Assembly: GCA_030544215.1 (NCBI GenBank)
Contig: JARZZO010000003.1
Coordinates: 29,826,379 to 29,890,378, forward strand
DNA length: 64,000 bases
Origin: Zantedeschia hybrid cultivar
Lineage: Eukaryota; Streptophyta; Magnoliopsida; Alismatales; Araceae
Reading direction: 5' to 3'
Part shown: positions 1 through 8,985 of the stretch, piece by piece
Layout: each line of letters starts with the position of its first letter
Position numbering within the stretch: the stretch's first letter is position 1
The notes under the pieces: generated by a model
Database searches by the model: none
Seen by the model: only the letters and a program-made list of their open reading frames with translations
Told to the model about the DNA's origin: nothing
Position numbers and translations under genes: made by a program

Positions 1-1190
1 CTCATCTTGCCGATATGGAATGGGGACAGAATTACGGGAGGCATCAGCATCTCTCCCGTTCTCATAGTTGTAGTCCGAATCGCGAGAGGCATTAGCATCT
101 CCCTCGTAGTTGATGATGGCGTCTTGAGCCATACTCAAGTCCCTGCCTGATCGCAGCAGCATGATGTTAGATTCTTTTTTCAAAGATTTGACAAACAAGT
201 TGCACAGAGATTAATCAATCAAGTGGATGCTTAACGTGATTTTAAGATTCCTTGTTGAGTTATTTGGATTCAATTAAACCACAAATTCGCTCAGGGAAAG
301 GATCCTAGTTTCAGTTCAATATCCACCGTTATTCTCTATGGCTTTCTCTCACAACGTTTATGGAATCTAACTGGGACTTCAACTGGTACAACCAGCCCGA
401 TGATCAAGGAGGAGTACCTTGATTTTGGGGACTTATGGAGGCCTCAACGTCAACTTCTCTAGTCTGATCAAGGGACCAACCCAATTAGAGAGAGTTGCTG
501 ACGTCAAGTAGTGTGTTCCTAAGAAAAGGAGGGTATTCGCCTCAATGCGTATGACCTATGGCCTGGATGGCCTCTAATGCTTAATAATAATGGGTAGTAG
601 CACTCAAGTCACAAAAATCTGAGAACTGGGGAAAAATTAAAAAAAACTGTATGAATTGCGTCGAGTGTAGTCGACGCTATTCATACAAAATCTTAATTTT
701 TCGCAGAAACTCAGATTGCAGACAGTAGAGAATGAAGACTGAAAGGCGTCTGGGTTTATTGACGCAGTTTGAAATGCGTCAGCGCTCCTAGACGCTTTTC
801 AAGTCGCAGAAACAGTTTTGCAGGAGGAATTTCTGGGTTGAATCCTCCTCAAACAGGATAAAAGCAGTAAATAATCAATTCATACAGATTTTTTTAGTTC
901 CAGATTTTAACATGATGATTTTACTAACTAAACAACCAAGATGCCAATCAATCACACAACATTTTCATCACAAAAACAGCTTTTTCAATTAATCAACGGG
1001 GAGGGCAAGATCTTGCCACAGGGGTGTGCACGTGGTGCACGAGGGAAATTAACTAAACTAAAACACTCACCAATTGGTGAGGACGTGTCGAGAGACACAA
1101 GTGGTGCACCGTGGGTGCCCGATTGATGATAACAAGAACGAAAAACTAAAAGATGGTGAGACTAAGTCCCACCGTGATCGCCAAAAAAGC
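1..1190 (-). mobile_element. Internal leader of a minus-strand Ty3/gypsy element, partial
   Basis: This stretch lies just inside the 5' LTR at 1191-2453 and should be the leader of that element, read leftwards. I see no long open frame on either strand, so gag is presumably beyond the window. It holds two stem-loops with a GCGTC/GACGC core: 648-687, with outer arms GTATGAAT and ATTCATAC, and 739-803, a run of overlapping arms. These resemble the hairpins in the Ty3 LTRs further right. The family assignment is an inference from the LTR ends and the primer site. Confidence 0.45.
1173..1183 (-). promoter_or_regulatory. Putative primer-binding site of the minus-strand Ty3 element
   Basis: Read on the minus strand this is TGGCGATCACG, starting with the TGG expected opposite a tRNA CCA end, seven bases inside the LTR end at 1191. 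The following GGTGGGACTT resembles leaders of Tat-type Ty3 elements as I recall them. The tRNA is not identified. Confidence 0.5.
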
Positions 1191-2453
1191 TGTGAGTGCT
1201 TAAAATGATTGTGTGATTATCATGAAAAATCTATGTTGTTTAAGTGCAAAATAAACCTATTAAAAACAGAAACTATGTGAAGTGATCGCCTACCTGTTTA
1301 AACGCAGAAGATATTGAGTCCTTGATTCCCCTCCTTCAGCCGGCTGAAGAAAGAGAGCCATTTCTTTGTTCTTTGTTCTTACTGTTAAGTTTGAAGTTGA
1401 GGTTCGTCCAGAGATTCTTATGACTTTGCTTGTTTTCCTTCATTTGATTCTCCTTTTTGTAGCTTATAAGAAATATAGAAAGAAGAAATGAAGAAATGAT
1501 GATGAGAACTTTAAGCAAAGGTAGTATCTATTCTAATCATAGTTATAAGCATACAACTAAACAACAAACTTACTTGTTGAGATGGCTTTTGAAACCCCTT
1601 GATCAAATAGGTTTTGAAAAGAATGATGTTGTGGTGTGTGTTGCATGAAGTGATGATGAAGAATGAGAGATTAATGAAAATGTAAATAAAAATGCAGAAA
1701 TGAAACACTTAGGCCGAATTGGATGAAGCCTTGAATTGGATGAAGAATGGACGCCGACTTCTGGAAACAGCAGCGCTTCGGCGTTTGGACGTCGTTGCTT
1801 CGATCTTCAATCACTAACTCTGATTCTAACTTTTTTTTTTTAACTTTCAAGATGCAAGGTATTTATAGACCTTTTCTGCGTCCGCGGATTTACATGGAAA
1901 AATTTAGGATTTATCCATCTTAACCAATAGATAAATACATATCAATTTATCTTTATCTGTAATTATCTAAAACGCGTTTACCCTGTCTGACGCCTTTCAG
2001 ATTAATTAAGATAAGGATAAACATCCGGGAAAACTTATCTTTATCTATATTAGCTAAAACGCGTCTACATGTGTAGACGTCTTTTACACTAATTAAGATA
2101 AGGATAAACATCCGGAAGAGAAGTAGAAATAACTTAGGAAACCTAAAACGCGTCAACTCATACAGACACCTTTTAGCTAATTAATCAACTAATTAAAATT
2201 CAAATTTAAACGTTAAAATAAGAATAAAGTCTAAATGGCGTCCACACAGGTAGACGTCTTTTAGTCTTCTTCATATTTTAACTGAAATTTGAGTTAAAAT
2301 CAATTTAGTTAATTAACTTAAACATGTCTGTTTGACCCGACACTCAAAAGGTTTTAATAAAAATTAATTAATGATTAAATATCAGACCATTCTGAGGCAT
2401 TATTATATGATATGAAATTTACTTGAAATGACGTCAAAATTAGCGTGTCTACA
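1191..2453 (-). mobile_element. 5' LTR of a minus-strand Ty3/gypsy element (Tat-like?)
   Basis: On the minus strand the segment starts TGTAGACACG and ends ACTCACA, giving the TG...CA ends of an LTR, about 1.26 kb long. At 2453/2454 it abuts Copia-A LTR sequence that matches 12737-12968, so the right boundary is well supported. The target duplication should start with ATGTC (2454-2458), but the other copy lies outside the window. The left boundary rests on the LTR-end pattern and the primer site. Four GCGTC-core hairpins sit in the U3 half (1967-2000, 2054-2086, 2143-2176, 2231-2264). Confidence 0.6.
1860..1867 (-). promoter_or_regulatory. TATA box of the Ty3 LTR
   Basis: The minus strand reads CTATAAATACC here, about 590 bases from the LTR start. 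This is a plausible TATA box at the U3/R junction and agrees with minus-strand transcription of the element. Confidence 0.5.
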
Positions 2454-2685
2454 ATGTCCTTCTCGGATATCCTTTGACTAGGAACGATTAAGAATATGTG
2501 TGTTTAAGTGATCAGTCTCATTAGTATGATCTCATCATAATCTGATCACTATAGCACATATTCATGGACTTCATTATGAAACGATAATTAATGCGATTTA
2601 CACATAATGAATATTATGCCATTATATTAATAAATGAACGAGATTTACATAGTCAGATTGGCTTGTAGGCCACCTAAAACTAACA
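2454..2685 (-). mobile_element. 3' LTR of Copia-A, truncated by the Ty3 insertion
   Basis: The segment aligns base for base with 12737-12968 apart from about six substitutions and ends in the same ACTAACA. Only the U3 start (on the minus strand) is present; the rest would lie left of the Ty3 insertion, outside the window. Confidence 0.88.
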
Positions 2686-2698
2686 ATCTCCCACTTGG
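2686..2698 (-). promoter_or_regulatory. Polypurine tract of Copia-A
   Basis: The minus strand reads CCAAGTGGGAGAT directly before the 3' LTR. The same motif lies beside the 3' LTRs of Copia-C (58935 onward) and Copia-D (45744 onward). Confidence 0.75.
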
Positions 2699-4491
2699 AC
2701 TAAAGCCAATCATCTTTATACAATAAGCCTATAGACTCTAGGTGACGCTCAAACACAATTTGAGCCAACGGCTTTGTCAGTGGATCTGCTACATTGTCGA
2801 CGGATGGAACTCTTTCCACTACTACATCTCCTCTGGATTTGATCTCTCTGATAAGGTGAAAGCGCCTCGGAATATGCTTCGATTTCTGATGAGATCGCGG
2901 CTCTTTCGCTTGCGCAATTGCTCCATTGTTGTCGCACAACAGTGGAACAGGCTCAGAGATGCTGGGAACTATGCCGAGGTCGGCGGTGAATTTCTTCAAC
3001 CACACTGCTTCCTTGGCTGCTTCAGCTGCAGCGATGTACTCAGCTTCAGTCGTCGAATTAGCAGTGGTTACTTGCTTGGAACTCTTCCAGTACACTGTGC
3101 CTCCGTTCAACGTAAACACAAATCCAGATGTAGACTTGCTATTATCTGGATCTGACTGGAAACTCGAGTCAGTAAAGCCTCGTAGTTTCAAGTCACCTCC
3201 TCCATAGACAAGAAACATATCCTTAGTTCTTCTCAAGTACTTAAGGATACATTTCACTGCCTTCCAGTACTCTTCGCCTGGATTAGCCTGAAATCTGCTC
3301 GTAACACTTAGAGCAAATGCAACATCAGGTCGTGTACATAGCATGGCATACATGATAGATCCTATGGCAGAGGCATAGGGTATTCTATTTATGAATGCCC
3401 TGTTATTAGGAGTCTTAGGAGACTGCTCCTTTGAGAGACTAATTCTATATCTCATCGGTATGAGACCTCTCTTAGAATTTTCCATGCCAAACCTTTTGAC
3501 TATGGTATCTATGTACAAAGATTGGGTCATTCCAAGCATCCTCTTTGATCTATCTCTATAGATCCGTATTCCCAACACGTAGGATGCTTCTCCCAAATCC
3601 TTCGTAGAGAAGTGTTTCGACAACCAGATCTTTACTGATGACATCATAGCTACATCATTCCCAATGAGTAGTATGTCATCTACGTAAAGAACTAGAAAAG
3701 TGACTACACTCCCACTGGTCTTCTTGTACACACAAGGCTCATCTTCATTCTTAATGAAGTCATAAGACTTGACAACCTCGTCAAATCTTATGTTCCAGCT
3801 CCTGGAAGCTTGCTTCAGTCCATAAATGGACTTCTGAAGCTTGCACACTTTATCTGGAAATTCTTTGGATGTGAAACTTTCTGGTTGTATCATATACACC
3901 TCTTCCTCAAGGTTACCATTGAGGAAGACAGTCTTCACATCCATCTGCCAGATTTCATAATCAAAATGTGCAGCAATGACGAGTAGAACTCTGATCGACT
4001 TTATCATGGCAACTGGTGAGAAAGTCTCGTCATAGTCAATTCCTTGCCTTTGACGATATCCCTTTGCCACCAACCTTGCCTTATAAGTGTCGATCCGTCC
4101 ATCAGCACCGATCTTTCTCTTAAAGATCCACTTGCAACCGATGGGTACAATACCCTCGGGCAAGTCCTCCAAGTTCCAAACTTGGTTAGTATATATGGAC
4201 TGGATTTCTGAGTTCATGGCTTCTCGCCATTTCCCGGCTTCTGGGCCTTCTATGGTCTCCTGGTAGGTTTTAGGATCATCATCCTCATTATATTGTACCT
4301 TAGACTTACCTTCAGCAATATGTCCCACATATCGTTCGGGTAGTCTAGGTACTCTACCAGATCTACGAGGCTCATCTATGTGTACCTGAACAGATTCAGG
4401 AACTGATATCTCATCTGATGATAATGTAGCTATTTGGGGATCTGGAACCTCTTCCAGTACTATTTTACTCCCACTGTCCTCCTAGATAAGG
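2699..4491 (-). pseudogene. Copia-A reverse transcriptase and RNase H
   Basis: A 542-codon open stretch (2699-4328) carries the copia reverse transcriptase: KARLVAKGYRQRQGIDYDE, the structural DVKTVFLNG segment and the YVDD active site in LVLYVDDILL. RNase H follows, with TDSSFQSD and the TEAEY catalytic segment, ending in YKDDWL and a stop just before the polypurine tract. The frame continues upstream towards the integrase tail but meets a stop near 4484. The active-site motifs are kept, but the gene cannot be expressed as one polyprotein. Its closest relative in the window is the matching part of Copia-C (58949-60256). Confidence 0.88.
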
Positions 4492-5788
4492 TATTCCTCT
4501 TCCAGGAAGACAGCTTTCCTGGTGACAAACACTTTTTGTTCACCAAGATAGAAAAAATAGTATCCAAAGGTTTCCTTTGGATATCCCACAAACCTGCATT
4601 TATTAGTTCGTGATTCCAGCTTGTCTGGATCATGCCTCTTTACATGAGCAGGACAACCCCAGACTTTAACATGTTTAAATTATGGTTTCCTACCTTTCCA
4701 TATCTCATATGGAGTAGAGGCCACAACTTGTTGGGTACTCTGTTCAGTAAGTATGTTGCTGACTCTAGAGCATACCCCCAGAGGGATACTGGTAATCCCG
4801 AAAAGCACATCATGGATCGCACCGTGTCTAACAAGATGCGATTCCTCCTTTATGATACATCATTCATATGTGGTGTATATGGAGGGGTCAGCTGAGAAAG
4901 GATACCATTATCCTTTAAGAATTGTGTGAAATTAGTACTCAAGTATTCTCCTCCTCGATCTGATCGAAGAGCTTTAATACTCTTTCCTAACTGCTTCTCT
5001 ACCTCATTCTTGAACTCCTTGAACTTCTCAAATGCTTCCGACTTATACTTCATTAAGTACACATAGCCGAATCTTGAGAAGTCATTGATGAACGTGATGA
5101 AGCAAGAAAAGCCACCTTTGGCTTGGGTGGACATTGGACCACATACATCTGAATGTATTAGTTCCAAAATGTCCTTGGCACGTTCTCCATGTCCAGTAAA
5201 TGGAGATTTTGCCATCTTTCCCATAAGGCAGGATTCACATGTTGCAAACGATTCGTAATCGAATGCAGTTAAGTAACCATGCTTGTGCAACTTTTGCAAT
5301 CTGCTTTCGCCAATGTACCCAAGTCTACAATGCCACATGTAGGCCTGGTTCACACAATTCTTGCTCTTCTTAAGAGCATTATCAATTTGAAGATTGTAAT
5401 AAGAAACATCTAAGAGATATAGACCGTTGACTAAAGATGCCGAAGCTATTGATTTATTACCATAATAAATCGAACAACTTTTATTCTCAATAGTCAACCT
5501 ATATCCTATCTTGTCCAAACAAGATATTGATATGATGTTCTTTATTATGCTAGGAACATAATAACAATCTTCTAATAGTAGGATGTCTCCCGATGGAAGC
5601 TTGAGGTTTGCTGTCCCAACAGCAATCGCCGCAACTTTTGCGCCGTTTCCTAACCTCAATTCCACCTCGCCTTGTCTCAGCTTGCGCTTACTTGTCAGCA
5701 TCTGTGCATCATGACAGATATGAGAAGCACATCCAGTATCCAATACCCAAGATGTGGAATCTCTAACTGACAAGTTTATATCTATCAT
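4492..5788 (-). pseudogene. Copia-A protease, GAG-pre-integrase and integrase
   Basis: From 5788 leftwards the frame holds the aspartic protease motif WVLDTGCASH, the GAG-pre-integrase segment (WHCRLGYIGE, CESCLMGKM) and the integrase core (HSDVCGPM, the FINDFSRFGY region, SDRGGEYLS). It stops at 4850 just after PPYTPHMN, before the catalytic glutamate region. That region continues in other frames to about 4492 with a further open piece at 4640-4834. Loss of one frame through the integrase makes this a pseudogene. Confidence 0.82.
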
Positions 5789-6118
5789 ATAGATATTTGA
5801 AGCTTCAGACAGCTTGACTCTTCTATGAGCTTTATTATGAAGGAACTCCTTGTAGTTCCTCTTCTAGTGACCATACTGCTTATAGTAGAAGCAGTCACCC
5901 TTCACTACTCTTTTGCCTTTGTCCTTCGATCTTTCATCGTTAGCTATCATCTCTGCTTCAGAGGCATACAATGCCGATTCAGCAGGAGGATAAGCTCCAG
6001 GGACAAAGTTATTGTACTCAGATCTGAAGACATTCTTCAGGTTTCTGAACCAATCCGAGTAGATCAGGTAAGTCAAAAGGGCATCAAGTATGCCACAGAG
6101 TGGGTTATTCGACGACAT
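5789..6118 (-). pseudogene. Copia-A gag remnant with a large internal deletion
   Basis: The start MSSNNPLCGILDA matches the Copia-C gag start MSSPNPLRCILDA, and WFRNLKNV matches WLRNLKIV. The remnant then jumps to DKGKRVVKGDCFYYKQYGH, the start of the zinc knuckle, where a stop ends the frame near 5865. Copia-C has about 290 codons between the gag start and the protease motif; Copia-A has about 125. Roughly 165 codons of the capsid region are therefore missing. No functional capsid could be made, so Copia-A is non-autonomous. Confidence 0.78.
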
Positions 6119-6228
6119 AATTCCCTACAGGAGATAAGTAAAATCTATTTAGCAGATGTTCAATTATTAAAATTTAAAACAAGACATGGCCTTTTGTTCA
6201 AGTTTAACTCCCACTAATTTTCGACGGA

Positions 6229-6274
6229 CTGTATAACCCTCAGTTATACAGAATGGGAGACGCCGACAGTCTCC
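6229..6274 (-). other. Gag-proximal pair of hairpins in the Copia-A leader
   Basis: Two perfect inverted repeats lie side by side about 110 bases upstream of the gag start: CTGTATAAC/GTTATACAG (6229-6237 and 6243-6251) and GGAGAC/GTCTCC (6256-6261 and 6269-6274). Copia-C has the same pair at 62976-62998 and 63003-63021. Its second stem is GGAGAT/ATCTCC, a compensated change of one base pair. Confidence 0.7.
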
Positions 6275-6299
6275 TAGTGGGGATCAGAATCTCAATGAT

Positions 6300-6625
6300 T
6301 TGCACTACAGCCTTGTGGATAGCACAACAAACTGTAATACAATCAAAGAGCACCCAACTCATGGACTTGCAACTCCTTACAATATCTGATCATAGCTTCG
6401 GTCCCCAGAGATTTAATGGCCTTGTGGATAGCACAACAAACCACTAATTCTGGTCTAAGATAACCATCGTTACGCGACGAGCATAGATTTGCATGCAGCC
6501 CTTGTAGATAGCACAACAAAGCTACATGGTTCCTCTACCCCGATCATATAGGCATCTAATGCCATAGCCACAGTTTCTCCTCCCAATTAAGCAGGCCTTG
6601 TGGATAGCACAACAAACTTGCTTAA
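6300..6625 (-). repeat. Four conserved-apex, variable-stem hairpins in the Copia-A leader
   Basis: Four units about 75-110 bases apart share an almost constant 21-base centre with core TTGTGGATAGCACAA, itself a 5-bp hairpin. Each centre is flanked by a different pair of complementary arms: TTGCACTACAG/CTGTAATACAA (6300-6342), AGATTTAATGG/CCACTAATTCT (6409-6451), GCATGCAGC/GCTACATGG (6491-6529) and TTAAGCAGG/CTTGCTTAA (6587-6625). The element is transcribed from the minus strand; read there, both imperfect pairs of unit 1 and the one in the inner eight pairs of unit 3 become G-U wobbles. Copia-C has the same arrangement at 63054-63366 with unrelated arm sequences. Confidence 0.85.
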
Positions 6626-7485
6626 AGTGATTCGAATCCTATGACTATAACGATGGTGGACCATGCGGTAAGTTCTTAACTACTCGCGTTACGGCTTAGA
6701 GTTTATCTGAGGGTATTTAGATAACTTTTATCTTGGTCTCTCCTAGGTGATAGTATAAAAATATATCGTATATATTCAGTAAATACTATAACTGCTTTGA
6801 TTCATAATCAAAAGAAAACAATGCATCTTATACATGTCATTAGTGTGGTCATGGATAGCACAGTGGGTTTGACTGGAGCCAACAGTCAAACGCACACACA
6901 ATCTAACACAACAATTATATTAGATATCCTGCAAACACATAGGCAAGAGATCTCCATCTTTTCGCCTTCCTGGTTGCAGCTGTGGATCGTCCTCGCTCCT
7001 TCCTCAGTTGCCTCGATCATATTACATTAATTCTAGAATTACATATAATTAGAAGAGAACCTTATGGCGAGTACAAGAGAGAGGGAGGTAGAAATACATC
7101 AGAGAATGAGAGAGGGAGAGATACGCAGATCTCTATTTATTAACAATTAATAAACATCCATCATTTATCCACGATCCACACAAACACATCATTCATCACA
7201 TGAACAATTAAATAAGTGCATATCTATGACCACGGTGTGTTTTAAACATCCCACATATAATTCAGCGCATCACATGACTAAAATAAAAGAGTTTTCAAAA
7301 ATAGATAACTTTGGCTTTAAAAAAGGTGGGATCCAATCAAAATTGGTATTTGAATTTCGAAAACTTATTTTATTAACTTAACATGCAATTAAATCAAAAT
7401 TTAAAAGCATTAAACACACATCACATGCGCACATACTCCAAATTAATAATTCCAGATTATTCCATGCAAATTAGAACATTTCTAA

Positions 7486-7997
7486 TAATCTAACATTTAG
7501 ATTAAACCCCATTAATAATCTAACAATTAGACTATTTAAAGACTAATCTAACTCTTAGATTAATCCAACAAAGTTAATTAATAATTTAACACTTAAATTA
7601 ATAATCAACCAAATTAATTATTAACTACTAACCTAACACTTAGATTAGCCAATTAATGTTAATTATTAATTTAACTCTTAAACCAATAATTAACATTAAC
7701 TAATTAATAATTAATTAATCTAACTCTTAGATTAGATAATTAAAGTTATCATTAATTTAACTATTAAATTAATGACTAACAATAATTAATGAAGGACCAC
7801 TAATTTAACATTTAAATTAGTCATCTAAGTTAATTAATAATTTAATAATTAAATTAATAACTAACTCAAATTAATAATTAACAATTAGATTAATTAATAA
7901 TTAATAATCTAACAATTAGACTAAGAATTATTAAACACTAATCTAACAATTAAATTAGTTAATGAAAGTTAATTATTAGCTTAACTATTAAACTAAT
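7486..7997 (-). repeat. AT-rich triloop hairpin array in the Copia-A leader
   Basis: About fourteen short inverted repeats of the form TAATYTAA-NNN-TTARATTA follow one another every 30-45 bases. Arms come in matched classes: TAATCTAA with TTAGATTA (for example 7486-7504), and TAATTTAA with TTAAATTA. Loops are mostly three bases (CAT, CAA, CTC, CAC, CTA). Low complexity contributes, but the matched C/G and T/A versions argue against pure chance. Confidence 0.7.
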
Positions 7998-8179
7998 AAT
8001 TAACTCTATATAACAACTAATTGTTAATAATGATTCAAAATCATTAATAAGAGCCCAATAAAATAAACTTGAATAGTAATTTAAATTTTCAAAACAAATT
8101 TTGAATTTTAAATTAAATTTAAATTTTATTCACATTTTAAATGGGCTTATAGTGGTTTTAGGGGGTTTTAATAATTGAG

Positions 8180-8620
8180 ATTTAATAGGGCAATTTGGGC
8201 TCAGCCCACAAGCTACCAGGCTCGAGCCATTTGCCGAGCCTGGGCTTGGCTAGGGACGGAGCCAGGGTCCTGGGTGCAAGCCAGGGTCCTGGGTGCAAGC
8301 CAGGTCCTGGCGCCTTGGCTCAAGGGCTTAAACCCGGTCAAGCGGCCCCTAGGCCAACCGGTCCAGCCGATCGAACCGGCTTGGGCCGGCACCCCCTCCA
8401 AACCGATGAGCCCCCCGAAACCCTAAACGCTCAACAGCGTTTGCAGGTGCAGGCCGGCGGCAAGAGGAGGCAGCAAGGGCCCCCAGCGGCGGCGCGCCGC
8501 CCAGCGGCCGGCTTACCGGCGTCGTACGGACCTTCTGGCCCGGCGGGCTCGCCAGAGAGGCTTCCCAGGCTGCTCCTCGAACCTGTTAACCCCTTTATCT
8601 TAGGATTATTTCAGGTTTTC
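8180..8620. other. GC-rich block in the Copia-A leader
   Basis: After more than a kilobase of AT-rich leader the base composition changes abruptly to GC-rich. The block contains a 19-bp direct repeat (GCCAGGGTCCTGGGTGCAA) at 8261-8279 and 8280-8298 with a partial third copy to 8310. A 142-codon open stretch on the plus strand has no recognisable domain and is probably a by-product of composition. The block could be captured host DNA; its origin is unknown. Confidence 0.5.
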
Positions 8621-8785
8621 TGAAAACTGAAACTAGGAGGGAGAATAACCCAGAGCTCCTCCATCCGCCCTTACCGGCCCCAGCCACGAGTCCAGTGGTG
8701 ACCGGCAACATCTCCGAGATGTGCTGGGATGCAAGCCCACCTCCCCAACGATTGGGGCTATCCGAATGAAGCCGCCGCAAAGCCG

Positions 8786-8880
8786 GTTCTTCGTCCAACG
8801 AAGAACACCAAAAACCCCCAAAATTAATTTCAAAAATTGCAGAATATTAATCAAATTAACCGTGTTCATCACATGAACAC
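8786..8880. other. Two tight palindromes near the Copia-A primer site
   Basis: GTTCTTCGT/ACGAAGAAC (8786-8794 and 8798-8806, loop of three) and GTGTTCAT/ATGAACAC (8862-8869 and 8873-8880, loop of three) are both perfect. They lie about 95-190 bases downstream of the primer site in transcript sense, where retroelement dimerisation or packaging hairpins are often found. That role is only an inference. Confidence 0.5.
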
Positions 8881-8973
8881 AGATCCAACAATTAAACGAA
8901 GTTAAAGCATGGAATAACTCATGAAAAAATTAATTTAGGAGATCGAAACGGGATGAGAAACAGTAGAACCTGA

Positions 8974-8984
8974 CTCTGATACCA
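8974..8984 (-). promoter_or_regulatory. Primer-binding site of Copia-A (initiator tRNA-Met type)
   Basis: The minus strand reads TGGTATCAGAG one base after the LTR end at 8986. This is the usual plant primer site complementary to the 3' end of initiator methionine tRNA. Confidence 0.88.
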
Positions 8985-8985
8985 C

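Noticed and set aside
6300..6625. CRISPR-like look: identical 20-mers separated by unique spacers
   Set aside because: The host is a plant, there are no cas genes, spacing is irregular, and each 20-mer is flanked by complementary arms, which fits RNA hairpins and not a CRISPR array.
8195..8623. 142-codon open frame in the GC-rich part of the Copia-A leader
   Set aside because: Low-complexity, repeat-bearing sequence with overlapping open frames on both strands and no domain; it is explained by composition.
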